Positions 18,839-28,060 of a stretch of DNA of 64,000 nt are shown piece after piece; within the stretch, counting starts at the first letter, position 1; each line of letters starts with the position of its first letter. The notes under the pieces are model-generated. The model had not been told where the DNA came from. It was given only the letters and a program-made list of their open reading frames with translations, and searched no databases. Source of the DNA: Kiloniellaceae bacterium. GTDB lineage: Bacteria; Pseudomonadota; Alphaproteobacteria; Kiloniellales; J153. The stretch is taken from positions 37,504-101,503 of the forward strand of contig JAJFGO010000107.1 of NCBI GenBank assembly GCA_021776095.1. The letters run 5' to 3'. The translations under genes were made by a program, and so were the position numbers.

Positions 18839-19744
18839 ATGGCGAGCGAGAAAAATGGCACCTTGAGAACCGCCCCGGCCGGCCAGGGGACCAATACGCA
18901 CAGCCGGACCTATCTGGCCTGGTTAGCTTTCGCCGAAGACAAAGCGGCCTTGTTTTCACTGGTGTTCCTGCTGATCGTCGCACTGATGGCGGCCTTCGCA
19001 CCCTACGTCAGTCCCCACGACCCCTATGAGGCCGTCAACTCCCTGCGCAACGCCCCGCCGGGCAGTGGAGACTTCCTACTCGGCGCCGACAGCAACGGCC
19101 GGGACATTCTCACGCGATTGATTTATGGCGGCCGCATTTCGCTGGTGGTCGGCTTCGCGCCGACCTTCCTGGCCATGGTGATCAGCCTGGTCCTTGGCCT
19201 GACCGCAGGTTATTTCGGCGGTTGGATTGACCAGGCCATCATGCGCACGCTCGATGTGCTCTTCGCTTTCCCGTTGGTACTGCTCGCGATCGCCATCGCA
19301 GGCATGTTGAATCCCGGCGTCGACACCGAGATTGTCGCCATCACAGTGGTGCTGGTGCCCTATATCTCACGCATCGTGCGCACTTCGACCATCTCCGTGA
19401 CGGCCCAACCCTATATCGAGGCTGCACGCGCCGGGGGAGCCGGGCAGTGGGCGATTGTGTCGCGTTACGTCCTGCCCAACATGATCTCGCCGGTCATCGT
19501 CTACACCACAACCCTGGTCGGCCTGATGATCGTGGTTGCCTCGGGCCTGTCATTCCTGGGCCTGGGTGTGCAGGCGCCCGCGGCGGACTGGGGTTCCATG
19601 GTCAGCGAGGGCCGCGTGGTGTTGCGCAAGGCGCCCCACGTCACGGTGTTTCCCGGGCTTCTGATTGTGGCCGTATCACTCGCTTTCAACTACATCGGCG
19701 ATGGCCTGCGCGACGCCCTCGACCCCAAAGCGATCCGGCGTTGA
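18839..19744 (+). CDS. Peptide ABC transporter permease, DppC-type
   Basis: Permease of 301 aa with the OppC N-terminal segment (FAEDKAALFSLVFLL), LLGADSNGRDILTRLIYG, the EAA loop (AQPYIEAARAGGAGQ, VLPNMISPVIV) and the C-terminal FNYIGDGLRDALDPK. ATG 18839 is chosen because the frame upstream overlaps the dppB-type gene. Five nt separate it from the dppD-type gene. Confidence 0.93.
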   Translation: MASEKNGTLRTAPAGQGTNTHSRTYLAWLAFAEDKAALFSLVFLLIVALMAAFAPYVSPHDPYEAVNSLRNAPPGSGDFLLGADSNGRDILTRLIYGGRISLVVGFAPTFLAMVISLVLGLTAGYFGGWIDQAIMRTLDVLFAFPLVLLAIAIAGMLNPGVDTEIVAITVVLVPYISRIVRTSTISVTAQPYIEAARAGGAGQWAIVSRYVLPNMISPVIVYTTTLVGLMIVVASGLSFLGLGVQAPAADWGSMVSEGRVVLRKAPHVTVFPGLLIVAVSLAFNYIGDGLRDALDPKAIRR

Positions 19745-19749
19745 GCGCC

Positions 19750-20751
19750 ATGGCAGAGCCTATTCTTCAAGTCCAGGGGCTGCGCACCCATTTCACCACC
19801 CGCCAGGGTGTAATCAAGGCGGTCGATGGTCTGTCTTTCAACCTCGAAGCCGGAAAGACGCTTTGTATCGTCGGCGAGTCGGGCTCCGGCAAAACGGTGT
19901 CCTCCCTCTCCATCATGCGCCTCGTGGATCTGCCGGGCCGGATCGTCGAGGGGCAGATCCTGTATCGCGACACCGACCTCCTAAAGCTCGACGAGGCGGA
20001 GATGGAGAAAATTCGGGGCGATCGGATCGGCATGGTTTTTCAGGATCCCATGGCCTCGCTCAACCCGGCGTTCCGGATCGGCGATCAGATTGCCGAGGGC
20101 ATACTGATCCACCAAGAGGTCGACAAGGCCGAGGCGCGCAAGCGCACTCTGGAACTCCTAGCCCAGGTCGGCATCCCCCACCCCGAGGCGCGCTACGGCG
20201 ATTACCCGCATCAGTTTAGCGGCGGCATGCGCCAGCGCGTGCTGATCGCTTCGGCCATTGCCTGCCGGCCGGATATTCTGATCGCGGACGAGCCGACCAC
20301 GGCGCTCGACGTGACCATCCAAGCCCAAATCCTGAAACTTCTGAAAGAGGTCCAGCGCAACCTCAACAGCGCTATGATCCTGGTTACCCACGACCTTGGT
20401 GTGGTCGCGGCCATGGCCGACTATGTCATGGTGATGTACGCCGGCCGGATGGTTGAATACGCCGATGTCGAGACCATTTTCGCGCAGCCCCGCCACCCCT
20501 ATACCCGCGGTTTGCTCGAATCCCTGATCCGCCTGGAAGATACGCGCGAGACCGAACTCGCGCCAATTCCCGGCATGCCGCCGGATCTGTCCCGGCTACC
20601 GGCCGGTTGCAGCTTCGCGCCGCGCTGTCCGGCCGCGATTGAGACCTGCGGCGCGCGCTACCCGGCCCTGCAGGACATTTCGGGCGGTCATCAGGTTGCC
20701 TGCCATTTGGTTGCCGATCTGGCGCCTGCTGTGGACGAGACCGTCCCGTGA
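19750..20751 (+). CDS. Peptide ABC transporter ATP-binding protein, DppD-type
   Basis: ATPase of 333 aa with Walker [10 protein letters not shown]-loop [11 protein letters not shown], signature FSGGMRQR, Walker [14 protein letters not shown]-loop VTHDLGVV, and the oligo_HPY C-terminal region with cysteines ([14 protein letters not shown]). ATG 19750 ([10 protein letters not shown]) is the family start; the longer open frame overlaps dppC. It partners the DppF-type ATPase whose GTG overlaps its stop by 4 nt. Confidence 0.93.
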   Translation: MAEPILQVQGLRTHFTTRQGVIKAVDGLSFNLEAGKTLCIVGESGSGKTVSSLSIMRLVDLPGRIVEGQILYRDTDLLKLDEAEMEKIRGDRIGMVFQDPMASLNPAFRIGDQIAEGILIHQEVDKAEARKRTLELLAQVGIPHPEARYGDYPHQFSGGMRQRVLIASAIACRPDILIADEPTTALDVTIQAQILKLLKEVQRNLNSAMILVTHDLGVVAAMADYVMVMYAGRMVEYADVETIFAQPRHPYTRGLLESLIRLEDTRETELAPIPGMPPDLSRLPAGCSFAPRCPAAIETCGARYPALQDISGGHQVACHLVADLAPAVDETVP

Positions 20752-21722
20752 GCGCGCCACTGCTTCAAGTTCGCGGCTTGACCAAGCATTTCCCGGTCGA
20801 GCGGCGATCGCTATTGCGACGGCCGGAAAAGGTGCTTAAGGCGGTCGATGGGATCGGCTTCGATTTGTCGCGCGGCCAAACGCTCGGACTGGTCGGAGAG
20901 AGCGGTTGCGGCAAGTCCACGACAGCGCGCCTCATCCTGCGATTGATAGAGCCGACAGCAGGCACCGTGACTTTGGATGGGGTCGACGTGCTGAGTGCCG
21001 CGCCCGAGGCATTGCAGCGCCTGCGGCGCGAGATGCAACTGGTGTTTCAGGATCCCTTGTCCTCGCTCAACCCGCGCATGTCCGTCGGGGTCAACATCGC
21101 CGAACCGCTGCGCTTCCACGGCATCGGCACGCGGAGCGAGCAGCGCGAGCGGGCGCGCCAGATGCTCGATATCGTTGGCCTCAAGAGCCGCGACTTTGAC
21201 CGTTACCCCCATGAGTTCAGCGGCGGCCAATGCCAACGCGTGGCCATCGCCCGCGCGCTCATTCTGCAACCCAAGCTGGTAGTCTTCGACGAGCCGGTCT
21301 CCGCCCTCGATGTCTCCATTCGGGCCCAGATCCTCAAATTGCTGCTGCGGCTTCAGCAAGACTTTGGGCTGACCTATGTGTTCATTTCTCACGACCTCAG
21401 CGTCATTAAGCGAATCTGCGATTCGATCGCGGTTATGTACCTGGGCGAGATTGTGGAACTTGGCGGCAGTGAGCAGCTCTACCGGGCACCTCAACACCCC
21501 TATACACAGGCGCTGCTAAAGGCCATCCCTGCCCCCGATCCGGCCAAGCGCTACGACGAACTCGGCGGATTGGAAGGCGATGTGCCAAGCCCGATCGACC
21601 CGCCGCCTGGCTGCCGCTTCCACACCCGTTGTCCGCGCCGGATGGAGTCCTGCGCCTTGCGGATCCCGGATTTGCGCGATCGGGGCCATGGCCAACTGGT
21701 GGCCTGTCACCTCTACGATTGA
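20748..21722 (+). CDS. Peptide ABC transporter ATP-binding protein, DppF-type
   Basis: ATPase of 324 aa with Walker A GESGCGKS, Q-loop VFQDPLSSLNPRM, signature FSGGQCQR, Walker B LVVFDEPVSALD, H-loop ISHDLSVI, and C-terminal HTRCPRRMESC. GTG start overlaps the previous stop (GTGA). An amidase gene follows after 23 nt, so amide hydrolysis is transcriptionally linked to this importer. Confidence 0.93.
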   Translation: MSAPLLQVRGLTKHFPVERRSLLRRPEKVLKAVDGIGFDLSRGQTLGLVGESGCGKSTTARLILRLIEPTAGTVTLDGVDVLSAAPEALQRLRREMQLVFQDPLSSLNPRMSVGVNIAEPLRFHGIGTRSEQRERARQMLDIVGLKSRDFDRYPHEFSGGQCQRVAIARALILQPKLVVFDEPVSALDVSIRAQILKLLLRLQQDFGLTYVFISHDLSVIKRICDSIAVMYLGEIVELGGSEQLYRAPQHPYTQALLKAIPAPDPAKRYDELGGLEGDVPSPIDPPPGCRFHTRCPRRMESCALRIPDLRDRGHGQLVACHLYD

Positions 21723-21745
21723 ACCATGTGAAGGGAGCGTGAAAC

Positions 21746-23194
21746 ATGCCCCGCTTCGACGAATACGCAAACCACGACGCCATGGGATTGGCCGAGTTGG
21801 TACGGCGCAAGGAGGTCAGCCCGCTTGAGTTGGTCGAGAGTGCGCTTTCGGCCGCCGAGGCCCTCAATCCACGCCTGAATGCCTTGACTGTGGTGCAGGA
21901 AGAGCGGGCCCTCGCGGCCGCTAAAGGCGATCTGCCCGCGGGGCCCTTCACCGGTGTGCCGTTCCTGCTCAAGGACCTGGTGGTTTCCGAAGCCGGATTA
22001 CCGACCAACTGCGGCAGCCGTTTCTTTGCCGGCTGGACCCGCGATTTCGATAGCGAGATTTTGCGCCGCTGGAAACGCGCCGGATTGATCGCGATCGGTA
22101 AGACCAATACGCCCGAGTTGGGCTCCAGCGGCTCGACCGAGCCGGTCGCCACCGGCGCGACCCGCAATCCCTGGAATCCGGACTACACCCCCGGCGGCTC
22201 CAGCGGGGGCTCGGCGGCGGCGGTGGCCGCCGGCATCGTACCCATGGCCCATGCCAACGACGCCGGGGGTTCAATCCGCGGGCCGGCCTCTTGCTGTGGG
22301 CTGGTTGGCCTGAAACCAACCCGCGGGCGCAACCCGCTCGGCCCCGACGCGGCCGAGCACTGGAACGGCCTGGTGGTCGAGCATGCGGTGACGCGTAGCG
22401 TCCGCGACTGCGCCGCGCTTTTGGACTGCACCGCCGGGCCCGACGTCGGCGATCCCCATCAGGCGCCGCCGACGGCCCGACCGTTTCTCGCCGAAGTCGG
22501 CGCCCAGGTCGAACCTCTACGCATCGGCGCGGCGATCGCCGGCACACGCACGGCGCGCTTCAGCCCGGAGGCCGTTGAGGCGGTAGAGAAGACCGCTAAG
22601 CAACTCGAGGCTCTCGGTCACAACGTCGAAGTTGCGGAACCAGACTACGACGTCGGGGCGCTGGGCCAGGTGTTTATGACCATCTTCGCCGCCGCCACCG
22701 CGCAGGCGATCGAAGACCACGCCGAGGCGACCGGGCAGACGCCTTCGACCAAGAACCTTGAGCGCAACAACCTCTGGCTACTGGAACGGGGCAAGGCTTT
22801 AACGGCGATCGATCTTGAGCGCGCCCTTTCGGGGCTGAACATGGCAACCCGCGACTTCGCTCGTTTCTTCGTCGACCACGACGTTTGGCTAACGCCGACC
22901 ATGGCGACCCCACCCCCGCCGCTCGGACATCTTTATGCCGACGTGGACGATGTGGATTTGTTTTTCGAGCGGCTGTGGGCCTTCAATCCGCTGAATTCGA
23001 TCTACAATGCCTCGGGTCAGCCGGCCATCAGTCTGCCGCTGCACATGAGCGCGGATGGCCTGCCGATCGGCGTCATGCTGGGCACCCGCTTCGGCGGTGA
23101 GGCTTTGCTACTCCGACTGTCCGCACAACTTGAGGGCGCCATGCCTTGGGCGGACCGCCACCCGCCGATCGGCCTATGGGACGCCAATGCCTAA
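21746..23194 (+). CDS. Amidase (amidase signature family)
   Basis: Cytoplasmic amidase-signature hydrolase of 482 aa. The Ser-cisSer-Lys triad can be placed: Lys76 in LLKDLVV, cis-Ser152 in GGSSGGSAA, and nucleophile Ser176 in [11 protein letters not shown]. The C-terminal half ([24 protein letters not shown]) is typical of the family. It is preceded by GAAGGGAG and belongs to the peptide importer operon. It probably deamidates or hydrolyses an imported amide; the exact substrate is not deducible. The DxGGS motif has Ala rather than the common Thr, a mild variation. Confidence 0.91.
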   Translation: MPRFDEYANHDAMGLAELVRRKEVSPLELVESALSAAEALNPRLNALTVVQEERALAAAKGDLPAGPFTGVPFLLKDLVVSEAGLPTNCGSRFFAGWTRDFDSEILRRWKRAGLIAIGKTNTPELGSSGSTEPVATGATRNPWNPDYTPGGSSGGSAAAVAAGIVPMAHANDAGGSIRGPASCCGLVGLKPTRGRNPLGPDAAEHWNGLVVEHAVTRSVRDCAALLDCTAGPDVGDPHQAPPTARPFLAEVGAQVEPLRIGAAIAGTRTARFSPEAVEAVEKTAKQLEALGHNVEVAEPDYDVGALGQVFMTIFAAATAQAIEDHAEATGQTPSTKNLERNNLWLLERGKALTAIDLERALSGLNMATRDFARFFVDHDVWLTPTMATPPPPLGHLYADVDDVDLFFERLWAFNPLNSIYNASGQPAISLPLHMSADGLPIGVMLGTRFGGEALLLRLSAQLEGAMPWADRHPPIGLWDANA

Positions 23195-23207
23195 GAACGG
23201 CATCGCG

Positions 23208-23780
23208 TTAGAAAGTCGGCGGACTATTGACCCAAAGGATGCGGGCCTGAACCGCGCCGGGGTTGCGGTAGGCATGGGGCAACTCCGAGCGGAAGAAGAA
23301 CGAATCGCCGACTTTCAACTGATAGGTGGTAGTCCCGACCGTCAGCTCGAATTCTCCCTCCAAGACGTAGCCGACCTCCTCGCCAACGTGGTTGATCTCG
23401 CCGCCGTTGGTTGCCCCTGGGCTGACCACGTGGATGTTGGCCTCCAGGGATTGCCCTTCGGAATAGGGCGTCATGCGCTCAAGCCGGATGGAGTCCGGGC
23501 AATCCGTGGCGTCAATGACAATCACCGGCCGCTCACCGTCACGGTAGAGCGTGACGTGTGTGCCTGCGGGGTCGGCGAACAGCGAGGCGATCGAGGTGTC
23601 GAGCACGGTGACAATGCGATGCAAGATGCGCAACGACGGGGTCGCCTTGTCGCACTCGATCTTCGACAACAGGCTCTCGGAACATCCGACGTCGCTCGCA
23701 ACATCCTTCAGCCGCATACGCTTCAGCTTTCTGGCGTGGCGCAGCTTTATGCCCAGCTCCTTGAATTCAATTCCCCTCAT
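23208..23780 (-). CDS. XRE-family regulator with C-terminal cupin domain
   Basis: Protein of 190 aa with an N-terminal HTH (LGIKLRHARKLKRMRLKDVA, then SESLLSKIECDKATPSLRIL), followed from about residue 110 by a cupin_2 barrel (VSPGATNGGEINHVGEEVGYVLEGEF, then VGDSFFFRSELPHAYRNPG). This layout matches PuuR-like regulators of amine, amino-acid or amide catabolism. It is convergent with the amidase gene and divergent from the importer operon starting at 24150. A palindrome at 23901-23913 in the divergent region is a candidate operator. The effector is unknown. Confidence 0.9.
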   Translation of the reverse strand: MRGIEFKELGIKLRHARKLKRMRLKDVASDVGCSESLLSKIECDKATPSLRILHRIVTVLDTSIASLFADPAGTHVTLYRDGERPVIVIDATDCPDSIRLERMTPYSEGQSLEANIHVVSPGATNGGEINHVGEEVGYVLEGEFELTVGTTTYQLKVGDSFFFRSELPHAYRNPGAVQARILWVNSPPTF

Positions 23781-24149
23781 AACGCTCTACGTTCTCCCAG
23801 AATAGGTCGTGCCGCCGAGTATCCCGGCATACGGGTATTTGCCGATTCTTCCACCTTTCAAACTCTACGCAAGGCCCTATTCATGTGGATTTCATGTAAT
23901 TCAAGTCACTTGACATATCATCATATCGTTGAAAAAGTAAACAGCATCAAGTCGCCACCGCGAAGAGTGGCTATTCGGGGAAGGCCAGAAACCTGTGAAA
24001 AACAAGGGCAATTATGGCAATCGGGGGTCGCGGACGATCACCGTCAAAAGAGATTGCCGGCGCCGTTTCGGCGGCAAATAAACGCGGGAATTTTCCTGGC
24101 GCCGAGGCTCGGCGCGTTAACTTGATCCACTAAAATGGAGGGAGGCCCC
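23781..24149. promoter_or_regulatory. Divergent promoter region of XRE-cupin gene and amide importer operon
   Basis: A 369-nt gene-free region. It contains a perfect 13-nt palindrome TCAAGTCACTTGA (23901-23913), which overlaps a -35-like TTGACA (23911-23916), and just upstream a direct repeat of TTCATGT about 12 nt apart (23879-23897). The stretch 23880-23960 is AT-rich. These are the features expected of a regulated promoter, with the XRE-cupin protein the obvious candidate. Confidence 0.5.
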
Positions 24150-25316
24150 ATGACAAAGACACGTACTGGTAGCTGGGCGGGCGCGCTTGCCGTCGCCGCA
24201 GTTCTCGGATTCGGTGGCGGCGCTTTGGCCGCCGAGACCATCAAGATTGGCATTCCAGTCGGCTTGAGCGGTGCCAACAGCGTGGTCGCACCATCGGTGG
24301 TTCAGGCCGCCGAGCTTGCGGCCGCGGAGATCAACAAGGCCGGCGGCGTGCTCGGCCGTCAGCTTGAGCTAGTCGTTGCCGATGACGGCAGTGGCGCTCA
24401 GGGCGCGCAGAAGGCCTTCGATTCCCTGGTATTCCAAAAGAAGGTCGACGTGCTGATCTCAATGGAGACCAGCGCCGCCCGCAACGCCGGCCTGCCGATC
24501 GTCAATCGTGGCCGCGTGCCGTTCATCTATACCTCGTTCTACGAGGGCCGCTCCTGCAGTCCCTGGCTCTATGTCAATGCTTGGGTACCGGAACAACAGG
24601 TCGCCCCGATCGTCGATCATTTCATGGCCAAAGAGGGCGCTAAGACGTTCTTTCTGATCGGCAGTGATTATGCCTTCGGCCGCGGCATGCTTGAATTCAC
24701 GGCCGACTATGTGAAGCAAAAGGGCGGCAAGGTTCTGGGCGATGAGTACCTGCCCATGGACGGCACCGATTGGACGCCGATCATCAGCAAGTTGAAGGCG
24801 TCCGGGGCCGATGCGCTGATCACCTCGACCGCCGGGGGCGCGCCGAACGTGACCCTCACCAAGCAACTGCGCGCGGCAGGCGTCGACATCCCCTACGGCA
24901 ATCTCGCGGTCGACGAAGGCACGGCCCGCAACATGGGTGCCGATGCCACGGGCATCTATATCTCGGCGTCTTACATCACCGATATCCCGAGTGCGGAGAA
25001 TCAGGCGTTTCTGAAGAATATGAAGGCTCACTTCGGCGACGACCTGAAAACGCCGAACGACCTTTCGGTGCCGCAGTACGAGGGCGTCTACCTCTACAAG
25101 CTGGCGGTGGAGAAAGCCGGCACGACCGATTCCCAAGCCGTGATCGACGCGCTCGATGATGTCTCCTTCCAGGGGCCACGTGGCAAGATCCAGATGAACA
25201 AGCAGCGTCATGCGCCGCTGACCATGTATCTGGCGCAAGTCCAGGCCGACGGGGGCATCAAATTGATCAACACCTTCAAGGACGTCGATCCGGGCGCACA
25301 GTGCCCTAACCTGTAA
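24150..25316 (+). CDS. Branched-chain/urea-type ABC transporter substrate-binding protein
   Basis: Binding protein of 388 aa (Peripla_BP_6 family) with a Sec signal (MTKTRTGSWAGALAVAAVLG, cleavage near ALAAE). The ligand domain begins TIKIGIPVGLSGANSVVAPS and continues with AAAEINKAGGVLGRQLELVV. ATG 24150 has GGAGGGAGG upstream, so it is preferred to the in-frame ATG at 24135. It heads the operon with LivH, a fused LivM-LivG, LivF, AtzG-like, amidase and nitrilase genes. That context suggests an amide or urea-like ligand rather than leucine (inference). Confidence 0.92.
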   Translation: MTKTRTGSWAGALAVAAVLGFGGGALAAETIKIGIPVGLSGANSVVAPSVVQAAELAAAEINKAGGVLGRQLELVVADDGSGAQGAQKAFDSLVFQKKVDVLISMETSAARNAGLPIVNRGRVPFIYTSFYEGRSCSPWLYVNAWVPEQQVAPIVDHFMAKEGAKTFFLIGSDYAFGRGMLEFTADYVKQKGGKVLGDEYLPMDGTDWTPIISKLKASGADALITSTAGGAPNVTLTKQLRAAGVDIPYGNLAVDEGTARNMGADATGIYISASYITDIPSAENQAFLKNMKAHFGDDLKTPNDLSVPQYEGVYLYKLAVEKAGTTDSQAVIDALDDVSFQGPRGKIQMNKQRHAPLTMYLAQVQADGGIKLINTFKDVDPGAQCPNL

Positions 25317-25328
25317 ACCACATCTGCA

Positions 25329-25370
25329 TTCGGCCGGTCTCGTCGTCGTAAGTCGGCGCGACCGGCCGAA
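25329..25370 (+). promoter_or_regulatory. Intercistronic hairpin after binding-protein gene
   Basis: Perfect 11-bp arms TTCGGCCGGTC (25329-25339) and GACCGGCCGAA (25360-25370) with a 20-nt loop, starting 12 nt after the SBP stop. CCTTT follows. Likely protects or attenuates, giving SBP excess. Confidence 0.6.
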
Positions 25371-25404
25371 CCTTTCGCGCCGAACCAACAGGGGACCTGG
25401 GGTC

Positions 25405-26241
25405 TTGGGCGTTCTGCTCCTCGATATCGTGACGACTGCGGCGATCCTTTTCGCTGTCGCGAGCGGCCTGATGATCATCTTGGGTGTCATGAAGTTGATT
25501 AACTTCGCCCATGGCGCCTTCCTGACAATCGGCGGCTACGCGGCCTATGCCACCACTCAACTGGGCTGGAACCCCTGGCTGGCGATTCCCTTCGCCGCCC
25601 TGGTCGGGTTTGTGCTCGGGCTCATTGTGGAGCGCGCGATCGTCCGGCCGCTCTACGCCCGGCCGCTGGACGCGATCCTGGCGACCTGGGGCCTCGGCAT
25701 CATCATCGGTCAGGTCATCACCATCGTCTTCGGGCGTCAGGTCCAGTTCGTGCAAAGCCCGATTTCGGGTGCGATCGAGTTTCTCGGCCAGTCCTACTCG
25801 ACCTATCGGCTCGTGCTGGTCGCCCTGGCCGCCGTCTTGGCATTGGCGCTCACGGCGCTCCTCTACTACACGCGGTTCGGGCTAAATGCGCGCGCGGTGA
25901 TCATGAACGAGGACCTGGCGCGCGGTCTGGGCATCGACAGCACCCGGGTGCGTCTGACCACTTTCGGGCTCGGCGCGGCGCTGGCCAGTATGGCGGGCGC
26001 GTTGATCACGCCACTCATTTCGGTCGACCCGAACCTCGGCCTGCCCTGGTTGGTCAACTCCTTCATGCTGGTTTTGGTCTCTGGCATCTCCATACCCGGC
26101 CTGATGGTCGCCTCGCTCATCCTTGGCGGTGCCCAAGTGGTGGTCAGCACTTACCTCAGCGCGATCCTCGGTGGTTTGACCATCGTGGTGCTAGCGGCGG
26201 TGATCCTGCGCATCCGGCCTCAGGGATTATTCAGTGGCTGA
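25405..26241 (+). CDS. Branched-chain/urea-type ABC transporter permease, LivH-type
   Basis: Permease of 278 aa. LivH hallmarks are LMIILGVMKLINFAHGAFLTIGG, the loop TRFGLNARAVIMNEDLARGLGIDSTRVR, and C-terminal RIRPQGLFSG. The only start that covers the first helix is TTG 25405, with GGGGACCTGGGG just upstream. Its stop overlaps the GTG start of the fused permease/ATPase gene by 8 nt. Confidence 0.9.
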   Translation: MGVLLLDIVTTAAILFAVASGLMIILGVMKLINFAHGAFLTIGGYAAYATTQLGWNPWLAIPFAALVGFVLGLIVERAIVRPLYARPLDAILATWGLGIIIGQVITIVFGRQVQFVQSPISGAIEFLGQSYSTYRLVLVALAAVLALALTALLYYTRFGLNARAVIMNEDLARGLGIDSTRVRLTTFGLGAALASMAGALITPLISVDPNLGLPWLVNSFMLVLVSGISIPGLMVASLILGGAQVVVSTYLSAILGGLTIVVLAAVILRIRPQGLFSG

Positions 26242-28060
26242 GCACGAGCAAAACCATCCTGCCAAGAGGCCGGCCACGGCCGCGCGGCGTCGCTCTGATC
26301 TGGGGACCGTGCTCAAAGCCGGTGTGGCGGCGCTGGTGGTTCTCGGCGTGGCGCCGTTCTTCCTCGACATCTATACGGTCAACGTCCTGATCCGCGCGTT
26401 GCTGCTGGCGGCCCTTGCGTTGACCGTCGATCTGCTGTGGGGCTACACCGGCATCCTCACCTTCGGGCAATCCGCCTTCTTCGGCATCGGTGCCTATGCC
26501 TGCGCCTTGGTGTTCACCCATTGGGGTTTCGGTGCCGGCTGGGCCATTCTTGCGCTCGGGTTGGGCATAGTGGCCGCCATGGCGGTGGCCGCGCTGGCCG
26601 GTTGGCTCGCCTTCTATCACGGAGCCTCGCCGCTCTACGGTTCCATCGTTACCCTGGCGCTGCCCATTGTCCTGACCCAAGTGGTTTTTGCCGGGGGCCG
26701 CACGACCGGCTCCAGCAGTGGGCTTTCCGGTTTTCCCACCTACTACTGGTCGATCGAAATCTGGTTCTGGATCGCCGGCGCTTTTTTGGTGGCGGTCACG
26801 GCCCTGGCCTGGCTCTTTGTGCGCAGCGACATGGGCCGTGTCCTGGTCGCGATTCGCGAGAACGAAACCCGTTGTGCTTACCTCGGCATCCCGGTGTCGC
26901 GCATCAAGATCATGCTCTTGGTTGCAGCCGGCGCGATTGGCGCGGTCGCGGGTTTCGGCTACGCGGCCTTCACCAACGTCGTCGCGCCCGAGCTGACCGG
27001 CTTCCTGCTCGGCACCGAGTTGTTGATCTGGGTCGCCCTCGGCGGCCGGGGTACGCTGATCGGCCCCGTGATCGGGGCGATCCTCATAGATGTGACCAGT
27101 TCCTACCTCTCCGGTAGCCTGCCGTTCTATTGGAAGCTTCTGGTCGGCGTTCTCTTCGTCGTGGTTATCGTGGCCCTGCCGCAGGGCCTGATGCCGGAGG
27201 TGACGAAGCTTTGGCGCCGGATGGTTCCTGGCGCGCGGCGCACGGCAAAGGCCCCGACTATCGAACCTGCACCGGTCCGCGAAGTGGCGCCCCGCGTTGA
27301 GCAGCCGCTGGCGGTTCGCGGCGTGCACCGGCATTTCGGCAGCCTTCAGGTTCTCCAGGGTATCGACTTCGTGGCCAACGAAGGCGAACTCCTGAGCCTG
27401 GTCGGGCCCAACGGTGCCGGCAAGACGACCCTGATCCGCTGTCTCGCAGATGGCTACGAACGCTCCGGCGGCGATATTAAGGTGTTCGGCAGGGACCTGG
27501 GCCGCGGGCCGCCCGACCGCTGTGTGGCGCTCGGCATCGGGCGCAAGTTCCAGACCGCCAACGTCTTTGCCACCCTTACGGTTGCCGAATGCTTACGGGT
27601 CGCGCGCTATCGGCTGGAGCCACCCTCGATCTGGTCAAGCGACAACACCCTCGCTTTGCCCGAGGCGGCGCGACGCATCGTCGAGGAGACTGGCCTGGCA
27701 GAGAGCCTCGATACTGAGGCCCGCCACCTGGCTCATGGTCAGAAGCAAGCGCTGGAACTTGCCATGGTACTGGCCTTGGAACCACGTATCGTGCTTCTCG
27801 ACGAGCCGACTGCGGGGCTAACCCGGAACGAACGCGAGCGGATCGGAGCGATTCTGACCTCACTGACCGAGCGGGAGCGCTTGAGCATTCTGCTGGTCGA
27901 GCACGACCTCGACTTCGTCCGCGAGATCAGTTCGCGGGTCATTGTCCTGCATCAGGGGAAGATCGTGCTCGACGGTTCCGTCAAAGAGGTCGTCGGTTCC
28001 GAATTGGTTCGCGAAATTTACGCCGGCACGGCGCTGGATGGCGGAGGCGGCGGACCATGA
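26234..28060 (+). CDS. Fused ABC permease/ATP-binding protein (LivM-LivG fusion)
   Basis: Single 608-aa polypeptide. Residues 1 to about 330 form a LivM-type permease (DLLWGYTGILTFGQSAFFGIGAYA; SDMGRVLVAIRENETRCAYLGIPVSR; GGRGTLIGPVIGAILID). After a linker, residues 355-600 form a LivG-type ATPase with Walker A GPNGAGKT, the GIGRKFQTANVF segment and Walker B IVLLDEPTAGL, H-loop VEHDLDFV. The signature is LAHGQKQALE instead of LSGGQ, which recalls UrtD of urea transporters (LSHGQKQ). Fusion fixes a 1:1 ratio of one permease to one ATPase. GTG start overlaps livH. Confidence 0.92.
   Translation: MAEHEQNHPAKRPATAARRRSDLGTVLKAGVAALVVLGVAPFFLDIYTVNVLIRALLLAALALTVDLLWGYTGILTFGQSAFFGIGAYACALVFTHWGFGAGWAILALGLGIVAAMAVAALAGWLAFYHGASPLYGSIVTLALPIVLTQVVFAGGRTTGSSSGLSGFPTYYWSIEIWFWIAGAFLVAVTALAWLFVRSDMGRVLVAIRENETRCAYLGIPVSRIKIMLLVAAGAIGAVAGFGYAAFTNVVAPELTGFLLGTELLIWVALGGRGTLIGPVIGAILIDVTSSYLSGSLPFYWKLLVGVLFVVVIVALPQGLMPEVTKLWRRMVPGARRTAKAPTIEPAPVREVAPRVEQPLAVRGVHRHFGSLQVLQGIDFVANEGELLSLVGPNGAGKTTLIRCLADGYERSGGDIKVFGRDLGRGPPDRCVALGIGRKFQTANVFATLTVAECLRVARYRLEPPSIWSSDNTLALPEAARRIVEETGLAESLDTEARHLAHGQKQALELAMVLALEPRIVLLDEPTAGLTRNERERIGAILTSLTERERLSILLVEHDLDFVREISSRVIVLHQGKIVLDGSVKEVVGSELVREIYAGTALDGGGGGP

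Noticed and set aside
26231..27334. 367-codon open frame antisense to the fused permease/ATPase
   Set aside because: Low-complexity antisense translation rich in Gly, Arg and Asp, without any domain; the sense frame is a clear transporter.
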